Part shown: in pieces, positions 16,387 through 23,301 of the stretch
Layout of the letters: every line of letters starts with the position of its first letter
How positions within the stretch are numbered: position 1 is the first letter of the stretch
Assembly (NCBI GenBank): GCA_934647165.1
Contig: CAKUFA010000038.1
Span: forward strand, 1 to 23,397
Direction: 5' to 3'
DNA: 23,397 nucleotides
DNA from: an uncultured Clostridia bacterium
GTDB taxonomy: Bacteria; Bacillota; Clostridia; Christensenellales; Aristaeellaceae
Translations under genes and position numbers: made by a program
The notes under the pieces: model-generated
Told to the model about the DNA's origin: nothing
The model's input: the letters and a program-made list of their open reading frames with translations, nothing else
Database searches by the model: none

Positions 16387-19300
16387 TTAGTCCAGTGTAT
16401 ACCGGTGCTGCAAGCCGTTCTCCTCTAGGAATTCTACGTAATTTCTGGTTAACCTGCCAATGTTGGCATAGAAATCGCTGTAATCACAATAGGGAATCAG
16501 GTCTGCCAGGCTCCTTGCCTGGTCAAGCTCCGCATAGCTCACATGCGGCAGGTGCAGCGTTTCCGTCAGCTCGCTGGTGCGGCTGTCATGGGTGATCCAC
16601 AGCGTGGGAATGCCGCTGCGCAGCGCCAGCATGTTGCCATGGAAGCGGGTGCCCGCCGCAAAGGTGAAGCCTTCTTCCCGGTGATAATCCTGCCAGTCCT
16701 TCATGTTATCAAACACGCGCGCCCGGCGCATCATGTAGGCGCGCAAGTCCTCCAGGCTGTGCGCCAGCTTCGGATAGCGCCTCTCCGGCGGATATGGCAG
16801 GGAAGGATCATCCAGCGCCGCGCCTTCGGACAGCTGCGGCAGCTCGGTGAGCATCTGCATCACCCAACCCGCATCGGCGTCCATGCCCATGTCCACCAGG
16901 TGCGATTCGTGCCGGTTGCCGCTGGTGACGTGGATGAGCGGCTTGTCCGCCGTTGGCGCTTTAACCTTTTCCGGCTTGCCATCCAGCGCCCAGAAGCACG
17001 ACGGGCAGCCGATGATACGCCAGTTGTGCACCCCCAGCTCTTCCAATACCTGGGCAGTAAACGCGCCGCGCACGCCGATGGTTGTCGCCCGTTCGCTGAG
17101 CATGTGCACAAAGCGGATGGTTTCCTTCGGCAAATCCCTGGCCAGGCTGGAAGGCGTTTCCGTGCTCGTCCGGGACTGTGCGCCAAGGCCCGCGCAGGTA
17201 ACAGGCACATTCATTTTTTCCATCAGCTTGATTCCTTGCTTCATCTGCTCCTGATCCTGCTTGCAGATCAGCCAGTTGGCCGCAGGCATAATCACCGCCT
17301 CTTTGCCGGGAAGAACCCTGTCGGCAAACAATGAATGCATCGGTATGCTGGCCGGATCCTTCAGGCCGTCATACACGCTGTCCACAAACAGCAGATTGCC
17401 GCTGTTGTCACCCAAATCACGGATGATGTCCACCGCCCGGCTGCCTAAATGGAATGCTTTTTCTTTCCTTTCGCGGGTTTTTCCCCACAGGCTGTCGCAA
17501 ACCACCGGCTGAAGCTTCTCCTGCTTCCGTTCCTCACGTTTCCGCTCGGTGTTCTGCTGTTGCTTTTGCCTGGCCTCCCTGACCATCTTGTCGTAGGGGA
17601 ACCACTCCTTCAGCTGCTTTTCGCCGCCATGCATGTTCTGGTTGTGGAATTCCTTCAACAGCTGATACATTTTTGTGAGCGTGTAATCCGGAATGCCATA
17701 CAGGTTAATGGCCGTTTGAGCCACCACCGCGTGCTCCTTGTAGTATTCCGGCTTGCCATAAGTGGACGCACCGGCGGATTTGCCGCCCGCATGGAAGCGG
17801 AAGCAGCTGTGCGCCTGGCGCTGATAGGCAAAGCTTCCGCCTTGCATCACCTGCAAGTAGAACACCCAATCGCCGCAGATACGCATTTGCAGCCATTGCG
17901 GATCATCCAGCAGCGCCATGCCCGCCGGGTTGCGGAACAGGCAGCCGGACACGTTGGGCACCGTGTTGATGATGCCCATGGCGTCAGCCGTCTCTACGGC
18001 GGCCTCCTGGGTGAAGGAGCGGTTCCAGCGCTGCGCGTCCACCTGCGCCACATAGTTCTCGTATCCGTCCGGAATAAGCTCTTCTTCGTTATAGAAGCCA
18101 TATTGGGCGCTGACCAGCTTCACGTCTGCGTGGTCGAACGCCGGAAGCATCTGCTCCAGATAGTCCTTTTCGCACCAGTCATCCGCCTCGGCAATCCAGA
18201 CAATGTCGCCCTTTGCCGCCTGAATACCCTTCCGCCACTGGCGGAACACGCCGCCGGAGTTTTTTTCGTTAAACAGCAGCTGCGTCCGCTCAGGATAACG
18301 CTTTTGCCAGCTTTCCAGTACCTGCCGGCTGTCATCGGTGGAGCAATCGTCCAGCAGCAGCACGTCAAAGTTGCGGTATGTCTGCCCATAAATGCTTTCC
18401 AGCCGCTTGGGCAGGCAGTCGGCATAGTTGTAATTGGGTACTGCCACCGTCACATGGGGGCAGTTTTCGCCGCGCAGCGATGCTTCCAGCAGTGCCTGAC
18501 GCCGTGCCTGGCTCTCCTCCAGCTCCGCTGCATCGGCGTTTTCCTGCACCTGCATGTCCGCTGCTGTGCGGACATAAATTGCCTTGTACTGCTCCGCCAC
18601 CGCACCGATCTCATATCGCCGGGAAATAGCCAGCGCACGTTCCCGCAGCTGCTCAAATTCTTCCGGAGCGGCGCAGGCAACCTGCTTCATGGCCTCCACA
18701 AGCTTCGGCATGGGCACGCGCATGTTTTCCAGTGGGAACACCGCCCCCGCCACCTTGCCGTCCAACGTCAGCATTTCGCGGATATCGCCCAGGTCGCTGG
18801 CCACGCAGGGTTTGCCCAGCATCATTGCCTCGATCAGCGACAAAGGCGCGCTTTCCGATGGATAGTAGGACGGGAGAATGGCTGCGTCCGCCGCGGCAAA
18901 ATAATCCAGCGCATGGTCAGAATAGCCCACCGCATGCACCCATGCCGGGCAGCCTTGTGCCATCAGCTGCTCCCGTGCAGGGCCTTCGCCGACCAGAATC
19001 AGGTGGATATCCTTTCCCGTTTCCTGCCGCAGGATGCCGGCGGCTTCCACGGCTTCCAGCCAGCCTTTTTCCACCAACGCCCGGCTCACCAGGCAGAAGG
19101 CGAAGCTTGTGTCCTTCATGCCCAGAGATGCGCGGTCAACCGGATGTGCCTCCGGGCGAGCCATGCCGTTGGGCACCTTGGTGAAGTTTTTGCCATACAG
19201 CCCTGTGCGCTTGAACGGCTTCAGGTTTTTATCCGCCACATACGTCCATTCATCCACCTTGTCGGCAAGTGCCGCAGCCAAATAGTTCATGGTTTCATCG

Positions 19301-20847
19301 TCGAAATTTTCGTACATACCATGAGAGGTGGCAACGTGCCGCACCGGCGGCTTTTTCTCATAGGAAAGGTTCCGATAGCGCGCCATCATGGACTGGCAGC
19401 TTTGATGATGGGTGTGAATCACCTCCACCCTGTGCAGGATGAAGCGATACAGCAGCTTGGTTTCCGAATCGCCGCGCCAAACGGGAAGATCGCTTTTGAG
19501 CATGGCGCGCACCCGTTCTTCTTCCGGCTCAGGGGTCGCCACATGCACATACAGCTGGACATCGTCCATTCCGTCCAGATAATTAGCCAGGCGAATCGGC
19601 ATGATCTCCCCGCCGCCGCAGGTGAAGCCCGACAGGGAAATCACCACGCGCAGCCTGGGTTTGACGTGCACAAAGGTGCTGAGCGGCCAGGCCTGCAAAA
19701 ACCGCTCGCCCTCCGCCGCTCCCTGACAGATGACCCAGGAGAGCATTTCTCCATAAAGTTTTTGAAGCTCCGCCACCGACACGGCGAAATTCCTGCGCAG
19801 CTTTTTCAGCCGCTCAGGTGCTTTCGTCATCAGGAAATCCACGTTCTTCCATTCCGGTTCCTGCAAAGGCGCCGGGCCGTTCATATAGGCCACAAGCCGC
19901 CGGTCACTGCAGCGCAGCATGCAGTCCACCAGGCTTTCGCCCGCCGCAAGCATGTCGGCCAGGCGATAATCCCCGTGGGTGCACACAACGCACGGCAGCT
20001 GATCCCCATGCCACACCGCCCACGGATGCTCGCCGGAAAGGCAGAAACTGCTGGGCAGCACCGGCGCGTCCAAGTCAGCAGGCACCAGATTTTCCCCTGC
20101 AAACAGGCAGCCCATTTCGTCATCCGCAAACACGCCCTGCATGGTTTGCAGGATATTTTCTGGCAAAGCCTGCCCGCGGGGGAGCACATACAGGGTTTCC
20201 GCATCCTCCTGCTTGTTCAGGTCTACTTTCTGCCAGGAAAGGCTTTGCGCCTGCTCTTCCGCTTCGCCGCTCAGGGCTGCATAGCACAGCTTCTCCTGTG
20301 CAAACGGCATTGCCGCCTGCACATCCTGCGCGGTTTGCAGCACAAACACAACCTTGCGCGGTTTTTCCGGCTCTGCATCCATTTTGCAGTGATGATACAG
20401 AATGGTGAGTATGCTGTTTATAGGAAGATGATCCAATGCAAGAACGCCCGTTCTGCGCTTTTCCTGTTTGCCAATGCGCGCATAGTGCAGGATCGGCGCT
20501 TCTTTGCCTTCCCGCACATCCTGATATTCATTCACATAATAGGCGGTGTCAAAGTCCATGCTGGGGCTGCGGCCTTCATACTGGCCGTTGATCGCATAAT
20601 GCAGCGCGCTGGAAGTGGCAAATCTTGCCAGATATTGCAGCGGCAGAAGACGGCTGGCGCGCAGCTTACCGAAACGGCTCTCCTGCATGTGCTTCACATC
20701 CAGATATTGTTGTGCGTACCACGCACCGTTAAAATCCCCGCAGCGCATAATTTTTATCGTTTCAGGAATGTGCGCCAGCTTTTGCACGACGTTTTTCGGC
20801 CGTCGTTCCTTGCTCCATGCCTGATAATCTCTAATGATCTTCTTCAA
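16387..20847 (-). CDS. Tri-modular GT4-GT2-polysaccharide pyruvyl transferase fusion
   Basis: The 1486-residue protein is built in modules. Residues 36-130 hold two copies of a FDxxYYxxxYxDV...HY...G.xEGR motif seen beside some glycan glycosyltransferases. Residues 165-395 are not recognised, perhaps a worn GT-A fold. Residues 398-758 are a GT4 (GT-B) domain with GGGE (411-414), HTHHQS, VPNG and the EX7E pair Glu665/Glu673. Residues 797-1025 are a GT2 domain with VPNYNY, LLDDCSTDDS and the DxD-like AEADDW (886-891). A charged coiled-coil linker spans 1088-1115. Residues 1135-1470 are a polysaccharide pyruvyl transferase with GVRGAFTAQVLEELG and AAGTRFHGNMLALRSGIP. The start is TTG: AAGGAG (20857-20862) sits 9 bases before it, and the next in-frame ATG is at residue 34. 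A pyruvylated polymer is inferred. Confidence 0.9.
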   Translation of the reverse strand: MKKIIRDYQAWSKERRPKNVVQKLAHIPETIKIMRCGDFNGAWYAQQYLDVKHMQESRFGKLRASRLLPLQYLARFATSSALHYAINGQYEGRSPSMDFDTAYYVNEYQDVREGKEAPILHYARIGKQEKRRTGVLALDHLPINSILTILYHHCKMDAEPEKPRKVVFVLQTAQDVQAAMPFAQEKLCYAALSGEAEEQAQSLSWQKVDLNKQEDAETLYVLPRGQALPENILQTMQGVFADDEMGCLFAGENLVPADLDAPVLPSSFCLSGEHPWAVWHGDQLPCVVCTHGDYRLADMLAAGESLVDCMLRCSDRRLVAYMNGPAPLQEPEWKNVDFLMTKAPERLKKLRRNFAVSVAELQKLYGEMLSWVICQGAAEGERFLQAWPLSTFVHVKPRLRVVISLSGFTCGGGEIMPIRLANYLDGMDDVQLYVHVATPEPEEERVRAMLKSDLPVWRGDSETKLLYRFILHRVEVIHTHHQSCQSMMARYRNLSYEKKPPVRHVATSHGMYENFDDETMNYLAAALADKVDEWTYVADKNLKPFKRTGLYGKNFTKVPNGMARPEAHPVDRASLGMKDTSFAFCLVSRALVEKGWLEAVEAAGILRQETGKDIHLILVGEGPAREQLMAQGCPAWVHAVGYSDHALDYFAAADAAILPSYYPSESAPLSLIEAMMLGKPCVASDLGDIREMLTLDGKVAGAVFPLENMRVPMPKLVEAMKQVACAAPEEFEQLRERALAISRRYEIGAVAEQYKAIYVRTAADMQVQENADAAELEESQARRQALLEASLRGENCPHVTVAVPNYNYADCLPKRLESIYGQTYRNFDVLLLDDCSTDDSRQVLESWQKRYPERTQLLFNEKNSGGVFRQWRKGIQAAKGDIVWIAEADDWCEKDYLEQMLPAFDHADVKLVSAQYGFYNEEELIPDGYENYVAQVDAQRWNRSFTQEAAVETADAMGIINTVPNVSGCLFRNPAGMALLDDPQWLQMRICGDWVFYLQVMQGGSFAYQRQAHSCFRFHAGGKSAGASTYGKPEYYKEHAVVAQTAINLYGIPDYTLTKMYQLLKEFHNQNMHGGEKQLKEWFPYDKMVREARQKQQQNTERKREERKQEKLQPVVCDSLWGKTRERKEKAFHLGSRAVDIIRDLGDNSGNLLFVDSVYDGLKDPASIPMHSLFADRVLPGKEAVIMPAANWLICKQDQEQMKQGIKLMEKMNVPVTCAGLGAQSRTSTETPSSLARDLPKETIRFVHMLSERATTIGVRGAFTAQVLEELGVHNWRIIGCPSCFWALDGKPEKVKAPTADKPLIHVTSGNRHESHLVDMGMDADAGWVMQMLTELPQLSEGAALDDPSLPYPPERRYPKLAHSLEDLRAYMMRRARVFDNMKDWQDYHREEGFTFAAGTRFHGNMLALRSGIPTLWITHDSRTSELTETLHLPHVSYAELDQARSLADLIPYCDYSDFYANIGRLTRNYVEFLEENGLQHRYTLD

Positions 20848-20856
20848 CGGTGTTCT

Positions 20857-20862
20857 CTCCTT
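20857..20862 (-). promoter_or_regulatory. Ribosome binding site fixing a TTG start for the fused glycosyltransferase
   Basis: AAGGAG on the minus strand, 9 bases from TTG at 20847. It supports the TTG over the first in-frame ATG 33 codons on, which has no matching site. Confidence 0.75.
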
Positions 20863-20890
20863 TTTACACCTTTTCCATCATAACCGTTTT

Positions 20891-20919
20891 ATTTTACCAT
20901 ACTTGCCGGCAATGCGCAA
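20891..20919 (-). promoter_or_regulatory. Internal promoter for the fused glycosyltransferase / exporter operon
   Basis: On the minus strand, -35 TTGCGC (20914-20919), a 17-bp spacer and -10 TAAAAT (20891-20896) with the extended -10 TGG. The leader to the TTG start is about 37 nt. No terminator separates it from the upstream gtrA-like gene, so read-through can also supply the operon. Confidence 0.6.
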
Positions 20920-20950
20920 GAAGCCGACACGTTGGCGCCCGGGACGCCCT

Positions 20951-21352
20951 TCATTGTTTCCGAAAAATCCACAATTTACTGGCAATATAGTTCACAATGA
21001 TAACAAGCACATTGGAGGCAATTTTCACTCCCATGCCCGGAAGCCCCATTTTTTCCGCAAAAACGTACATAATGCCCATGTCCAGCAATCCGGACAGGGC
21101 GCGGCACAGGAAAAATCCTCCCATTTCCCGCAGGACGGGGATAAAGCCGCTGGCACTGCTTGCAAACACAAAACGCCGATTGGTCCCATAAGCAAAAAGC
21201 ACGGAAAGCACCCACGCAATGCCTGTGGAAAGCAGGATTTCCATGCCCGTTTTGTCGAACAGGTAGAAGGCGGCCATGTTGACCAGGGTGGTCATCCCGC
21301 CAAAGAACACATAGGTGATCTGCTCGCGATATTTCCGCCACAGCTCTTTCAC
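20951..21352 (-). CDS. GtrA-family polytopic membrane protein
   Basis: GtrA-like proteins are small four-helix membrane proteins thought to flip or position undecaprenyl-linked sugars, or to work with a glycosyltransferase. The 133-residue protein (GTG start) has four hydrophobic segments (YVFFGGMTTLVNMAAFYLF, LLSTGIAWVLSVLFAYG, a segment near GFFLCRALSGLLDMGIMYVF and IASNVLVIIVNYIASKLWIF) and the family features TNRRFVF and KLWIFRK. An upstream ATG at 21361 directly abuts the GGGGAGG ribosome binding site, so GTG at 21352 (9-base spacing) is the better start; using the ATG would add three residues. It heads the glycan region and has its own promoter at 21385-21414. Its partner glycosyltransferase is likely the one 103 bp downstream. 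Confidence 0.88.
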   Translation of the reverse strand: MKELWRKYREQITYVFFGGMTTLVNMAAFYLFDKTGMEILLSTGIAWVLSVLFAYGTNRRFVFASSASGFIPVLREMGGFFLCRALSGLLDMGIMYVFAEKMGLPGMGVKIASNVLVIIVNYIASKLWIFRKQ

Positions 21353-21361
21353 CGTGCACAT

Positions 21362-21368
21362 CCTCCCC
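21362..21368 (-). promoter_or_regulatory. Ribosome binding site placing the GtrA-like start at GTG
   Basis: GGGGAGG on the minus strand directly touches the first ATG (21361), which is too close to be used, and is 9 bases from GTG at 21352. This makes the GTG the probable start. Confidence 0.7.
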
Positions 21369-21384
21369 GTTATACCTTGAAATC

Positions 21385-21414
21385 ATGATACCATGGGGCT
21401 TTGCGCCCTGTCAA
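21385..21414 (-). promoter_or_regulatory. Promoter of the GtrA-like gene
   Basis: On the minus strand, a perfect -35 TTGACA (21409-21414), an 18-bp spacer and -10 TATCAT (21385-21390) with an extended TGG. It overlaps the 5' leader of the divergent rlmH, whose own weak candidate promoter (TTCACC, 17 bp, TATACC; 21348-21376 on the plus strand) overlaps the gtrA start, so the two genes may interfere. Confidence 0.75.
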
Positions 21415-21434
21415 TGAATGGAGATGGTTTGCCT

Positions 21435-21914
21435 TTGGGTTTTACATTGATTGCAGTGGGCAAGCTGCGGGAAAAGCCCTTCCGCGCTATGGCGGATGAA
21501 TATCTGAAGCGGCTGTCCCGCTTCGGTAAAACAGAAGAAATCGAGCTGCCCGACCTGCCTGAACCGCAGGATGCCTCGCCTGCGCAGGAAAAGCAGGTGA
21601 AGGATCGGGAAGGGGAGAGCATCCTGGCCAAGATCCGTCCGGGAGATTACGTCATTGCGCTGACCATTCCCGGCAAGCAGTGGACAAGCCCTGCCCTCAG
21701 CACCCATTTGAGTGATGTGATGGATCGGGGCAACTCCTCCATTGTGCTGGTGATCGGCGGCTCGCTCGGGTTAAGCGACGCGGTGATTGCCCGTGCCAAC
21801 GAGCAGCTGAGCATGAGTCCCATGACTTTTCCGCACCAGCTTGCCCGAGTGATGCTCCTTGAGCAACTGTACCGCGCCATGAAAATACGTGCCGGAGAGC
21901 GCTATCATAAATAA
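21435..21914 (+). CDS. rlmH: 23S rRNA (pseudouridine-1915 N3)-methyltransferase RlmH
   Basis: SPOUT methyltransferase that N3-methylates pseudouridine 1915 in helix 69 of 23S rRNA. The protein has TLIAVGKL at the start, IELPDLPEP, the AdoMet-binding knot FVIGGSLGLSD-type segment (here LVIGGSLGLSD), MSPMTFPHQLARVMLLEQLYRA, and the conserved C-terminus YHK. The TTG at 21435 gives 159 residues, the same length as the Bacillus protein, and GGAG at 21420-21423 stands 11 bases before it. A TTG at 21429 and an ATG at 21414 are possible, but the ATG has no binding site and would overlap the gtrA promoter region. It is divergent from the GtrA-like gene. rlmH is a housekeeping gene and marks the edge of the glycan region. 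Confidence 0.95.
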   Translation: MGFTLIAVGKLREKPFRAMADEYLKRLSRFGKTEEIELPDLPEPQDASPAQEKQVKDREGESILAKIRPGDYVIALTIPGKQWTSPALSTHLSDVMDRGNSSIVLVIGGSLGLSDAVIARANEQLSMSPMTFPHQLARVMLLEQLYRAMKIRAGERYHK

Positions 21915-22023
21915 AAAGCCCTCCGTTTTTTCAAACGAATCAAAAAGGATTTTCCTTCCATCAAAACGAATTTTCGCAGCTGGTTTCCTTTTCCCCATGT
22001 TGATTCAAAGGAGCGCATGACTG

Positions 22024-22650
22024 ATGAAAAGCCGTGGAAAATGGCTGCCGAAACTTGCAGCCCTCTTCATGACGCTGTTGCTTCTGCTCGGGCAGCTTGC
22101 GCCATGGAGCACCGTCCCTGCCTGTGCCGAGCCCGGCACGCCAACACTGACCGCCAGTGAGCCGCTATCCTCCGGCGCAGGGTTTATCGCCCGGAAAAAG
22201 AAAGCGTCCCCCACACCCAAGCCCACTGCAACGCCGCGGCCAACCGCCTCGCCAACTCCTACGCCTGCGCCCACAGAAGAAGGACCCATCACCGACCCGC
22301 AGGCGATTGCAGATTATCTTTTTGCATACGGCACACTGCCGGAAAACTTCATCACGAAAAAAGATGCGCAGACACTTGGCTGGGACAGCCGTTACAACTA
22401 CCTGAGCGACGTCGCACCAGGCATGTCCATCGGCGGCGACCGATTCGGCAACTATGAAGGCAAGCTTCCCGTTGCCAGGGGGAGGCAGTATTATGAGTGC
22501 GACTGCAATTATTTCGGCGGGCGACGGGGTGCGGAGCGAATTGTGTTTTCCAACGACGGGCTGGTTTACTACACCGCCGACCACTATCAAACCTTCACGC
22601 TGATGACGCCATCACCCCAGGAAACAAGCGCTGAAGGAAAAGGCAGCTGA
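22024..22650 (+). CDS. Secreted barnase-type ribonuclease with proline-rich linker
   Basis: Guanyl-preferring extracellular RNase of the barnase/binase (N1/T1-like) family. The 208-residue precursor has a signal peptide (1-35, ending near ACA-EP) and a linker rich in Pro and Thr with PTPKPTATPRP-type repeats (about 55-85). The nuclease domain (93-195) aligns without gaps over its active-site half: K112 (barnase K27), E145 (E60, guanine), E158 (E73, general base), R168 (R83), R172 (R87) and H187 (H102, general acid), in DHYQTF. All five catalytic residues are present, so it should be active. Barnase R59, a key barstar contact, is Tyr144. The ATG has AAGGAG about 10 bases upstream. It follows rlmH after 109 bp with no clear promoter, and the stop lies inside the terminator stem. 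No barstar homologue is in the window. Confidence 0.92.
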   Translation: MKSRGKWLPKLAALFMTLLLLLGQLAPWSTVPACAEPGTPTLTASEPLSSGAGFIARKKKASPTPKPTATPRPTASPTPTPAPTEEGPITDPQAIADYLFAYGTLPENFITKKDAQTLGWDSRYNYLSDVAPGMSIGGDRFGNYEGKLPVARGRQYYECDCNYFGGRRGAERIVFSNDGLVYYTADHYQTFTLMTPSPQETSAEGKGS

Positions 22651-22677
22651 TCTTTTTTGATCAGCTGCCTTTTCCTT
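22634..22677 (+). terminator. Terminator of the barnase gene
   Basis: A perfect 19-bp stem (AAGGAAAAGGCAGCTGATC and its complement) closes a six-T loop and is followed by T-rich sequence. The barnase stop TGA (22648-22650) lies within the left arm. The stem is symmetric and could act in both directions, serving the convergent minus-strand gene too. Confidence 0.85.
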
Positions 22678-22741
22678 TGTTCTTATGTTTTCCACATTGG
22701 GTGGGTGTTTTGTGGATTTTTTCCTGTTTTGCTTCAGCTTT

Positions 22742-23215
22742 TCAGTCTTTGTTTTCCACCTGAGGCTGTGCGCAGGCCGGATCCTCCGCTGCTTTTTCCT
22801 CTTCCTTTTCGGTCAGGGCTTTTGCTTCTCTTTCCTCCTGTTTTTTGAGCAGCTCGGCCACTTCCTGCAATTGCCTTTCCACGCATTTTGTGTTTTGCTC
22901 CACCTTTTCCAGCGCGGCTTTGTTGGGTTCCTCTTTGCTCACCAGACCAAAGAGTGAAATCAGCCCCAGGATAGAGGCGGTCATGAAATAAGCAGCGCGC
23001 TGCGTCTGCGCACCCGCGATCTGTCCGCCCCGCAAAGAAGATTCAATGATGTAATTATACGCATCGCCGCCCACGTACTTTTCCATTTTGTTGGAGCCGT
23101 AGTAGGAGATATACGTGTTCGGAACCTTTGTTTGAGCGCCCAGCACAACAAACACGAGCGAGAGAATGAGCCCAAGCACTGCAACCAGCTTTTTCCCCGT
23201 AAGAATCTTTTTCAT
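22742..23215 (-). CDS. Small two-TM membrane protein with C-terminal coiled coil, function unknown
   Basis: The 157-residue protein has two hydrophobic segments (about 10-27, LVAVLGLILSLVFVVLGA; about 75-93, YFMTASILGLISLFGL). The loop between them contains YYGSNKMEKYVGGDAYNYII. The tail (about 95-150) is a charged, coiled-coil-like region rich in E, K and Q. It begins MKKILTGKK after AAGGAG (7-base spacing). If residues 95-157 face the cytoplasm, the GGDAYN loop is outside. I recognise similar loops in uncharacterised clostridial membrane proteins but cannot name a family. Its start lies only 26 bp past the gap terminator, leaving little room for a promoter, so it may depend on read-through from gap. 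It is convergent with the barnase gene. Confidence 0.75.
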   Translation of the reverse strand: MKKILTGKKLVAVLGLILSLVFVVLGAQTKVPNTYISYYGSNKMEKYVGGDAYNYIIESSLRGGQIAGAQTQRAAYFMTASILGLISLFGLVSKEEPNKAALEKVEQNTKCVERQLQEVAELLKKQEEREAKALTEKEEEKAAEDPACAQPQVENKD

Positions 23216-23241
23216 TTGCCTGCTCCTTTTCCCTTTGAAAA

Positions 23242-23271
23242 CGCCCCGCTCTCTTTTCAGAAAGCGGGGCG
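23242..23271 (-). terminator. Terminator of gap
   Basis: On the minus strand a 9-bp perfect GC stem (CGCCCCGCT/AGCGGGGCG) with a 12-base loop leads into TTTTC, about 30 bp beyond the gap stop codon. Confidence 0.8.
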
Positions 23272-23301
23272 CGCTTATGGCTTCTTCTCGGAAGAAACCA
23301 A

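Noticed and set aside
17449..20883. 1144-codon plus-strand frame opposite the fused glycosyltransferase
   Set aside because: Antisense shadow in GC-rich coding DNA; its residues show no coherent domain, while the minus strand carries complete catalytic motifs.
7492..21352. Contact-dependent toxin or defence island
   Set aside because: The modules present are glycan synthesis and export plus a Big_2 protein; no toxin tip, immunity pair or nuclease defence gene is linked in this stretch.
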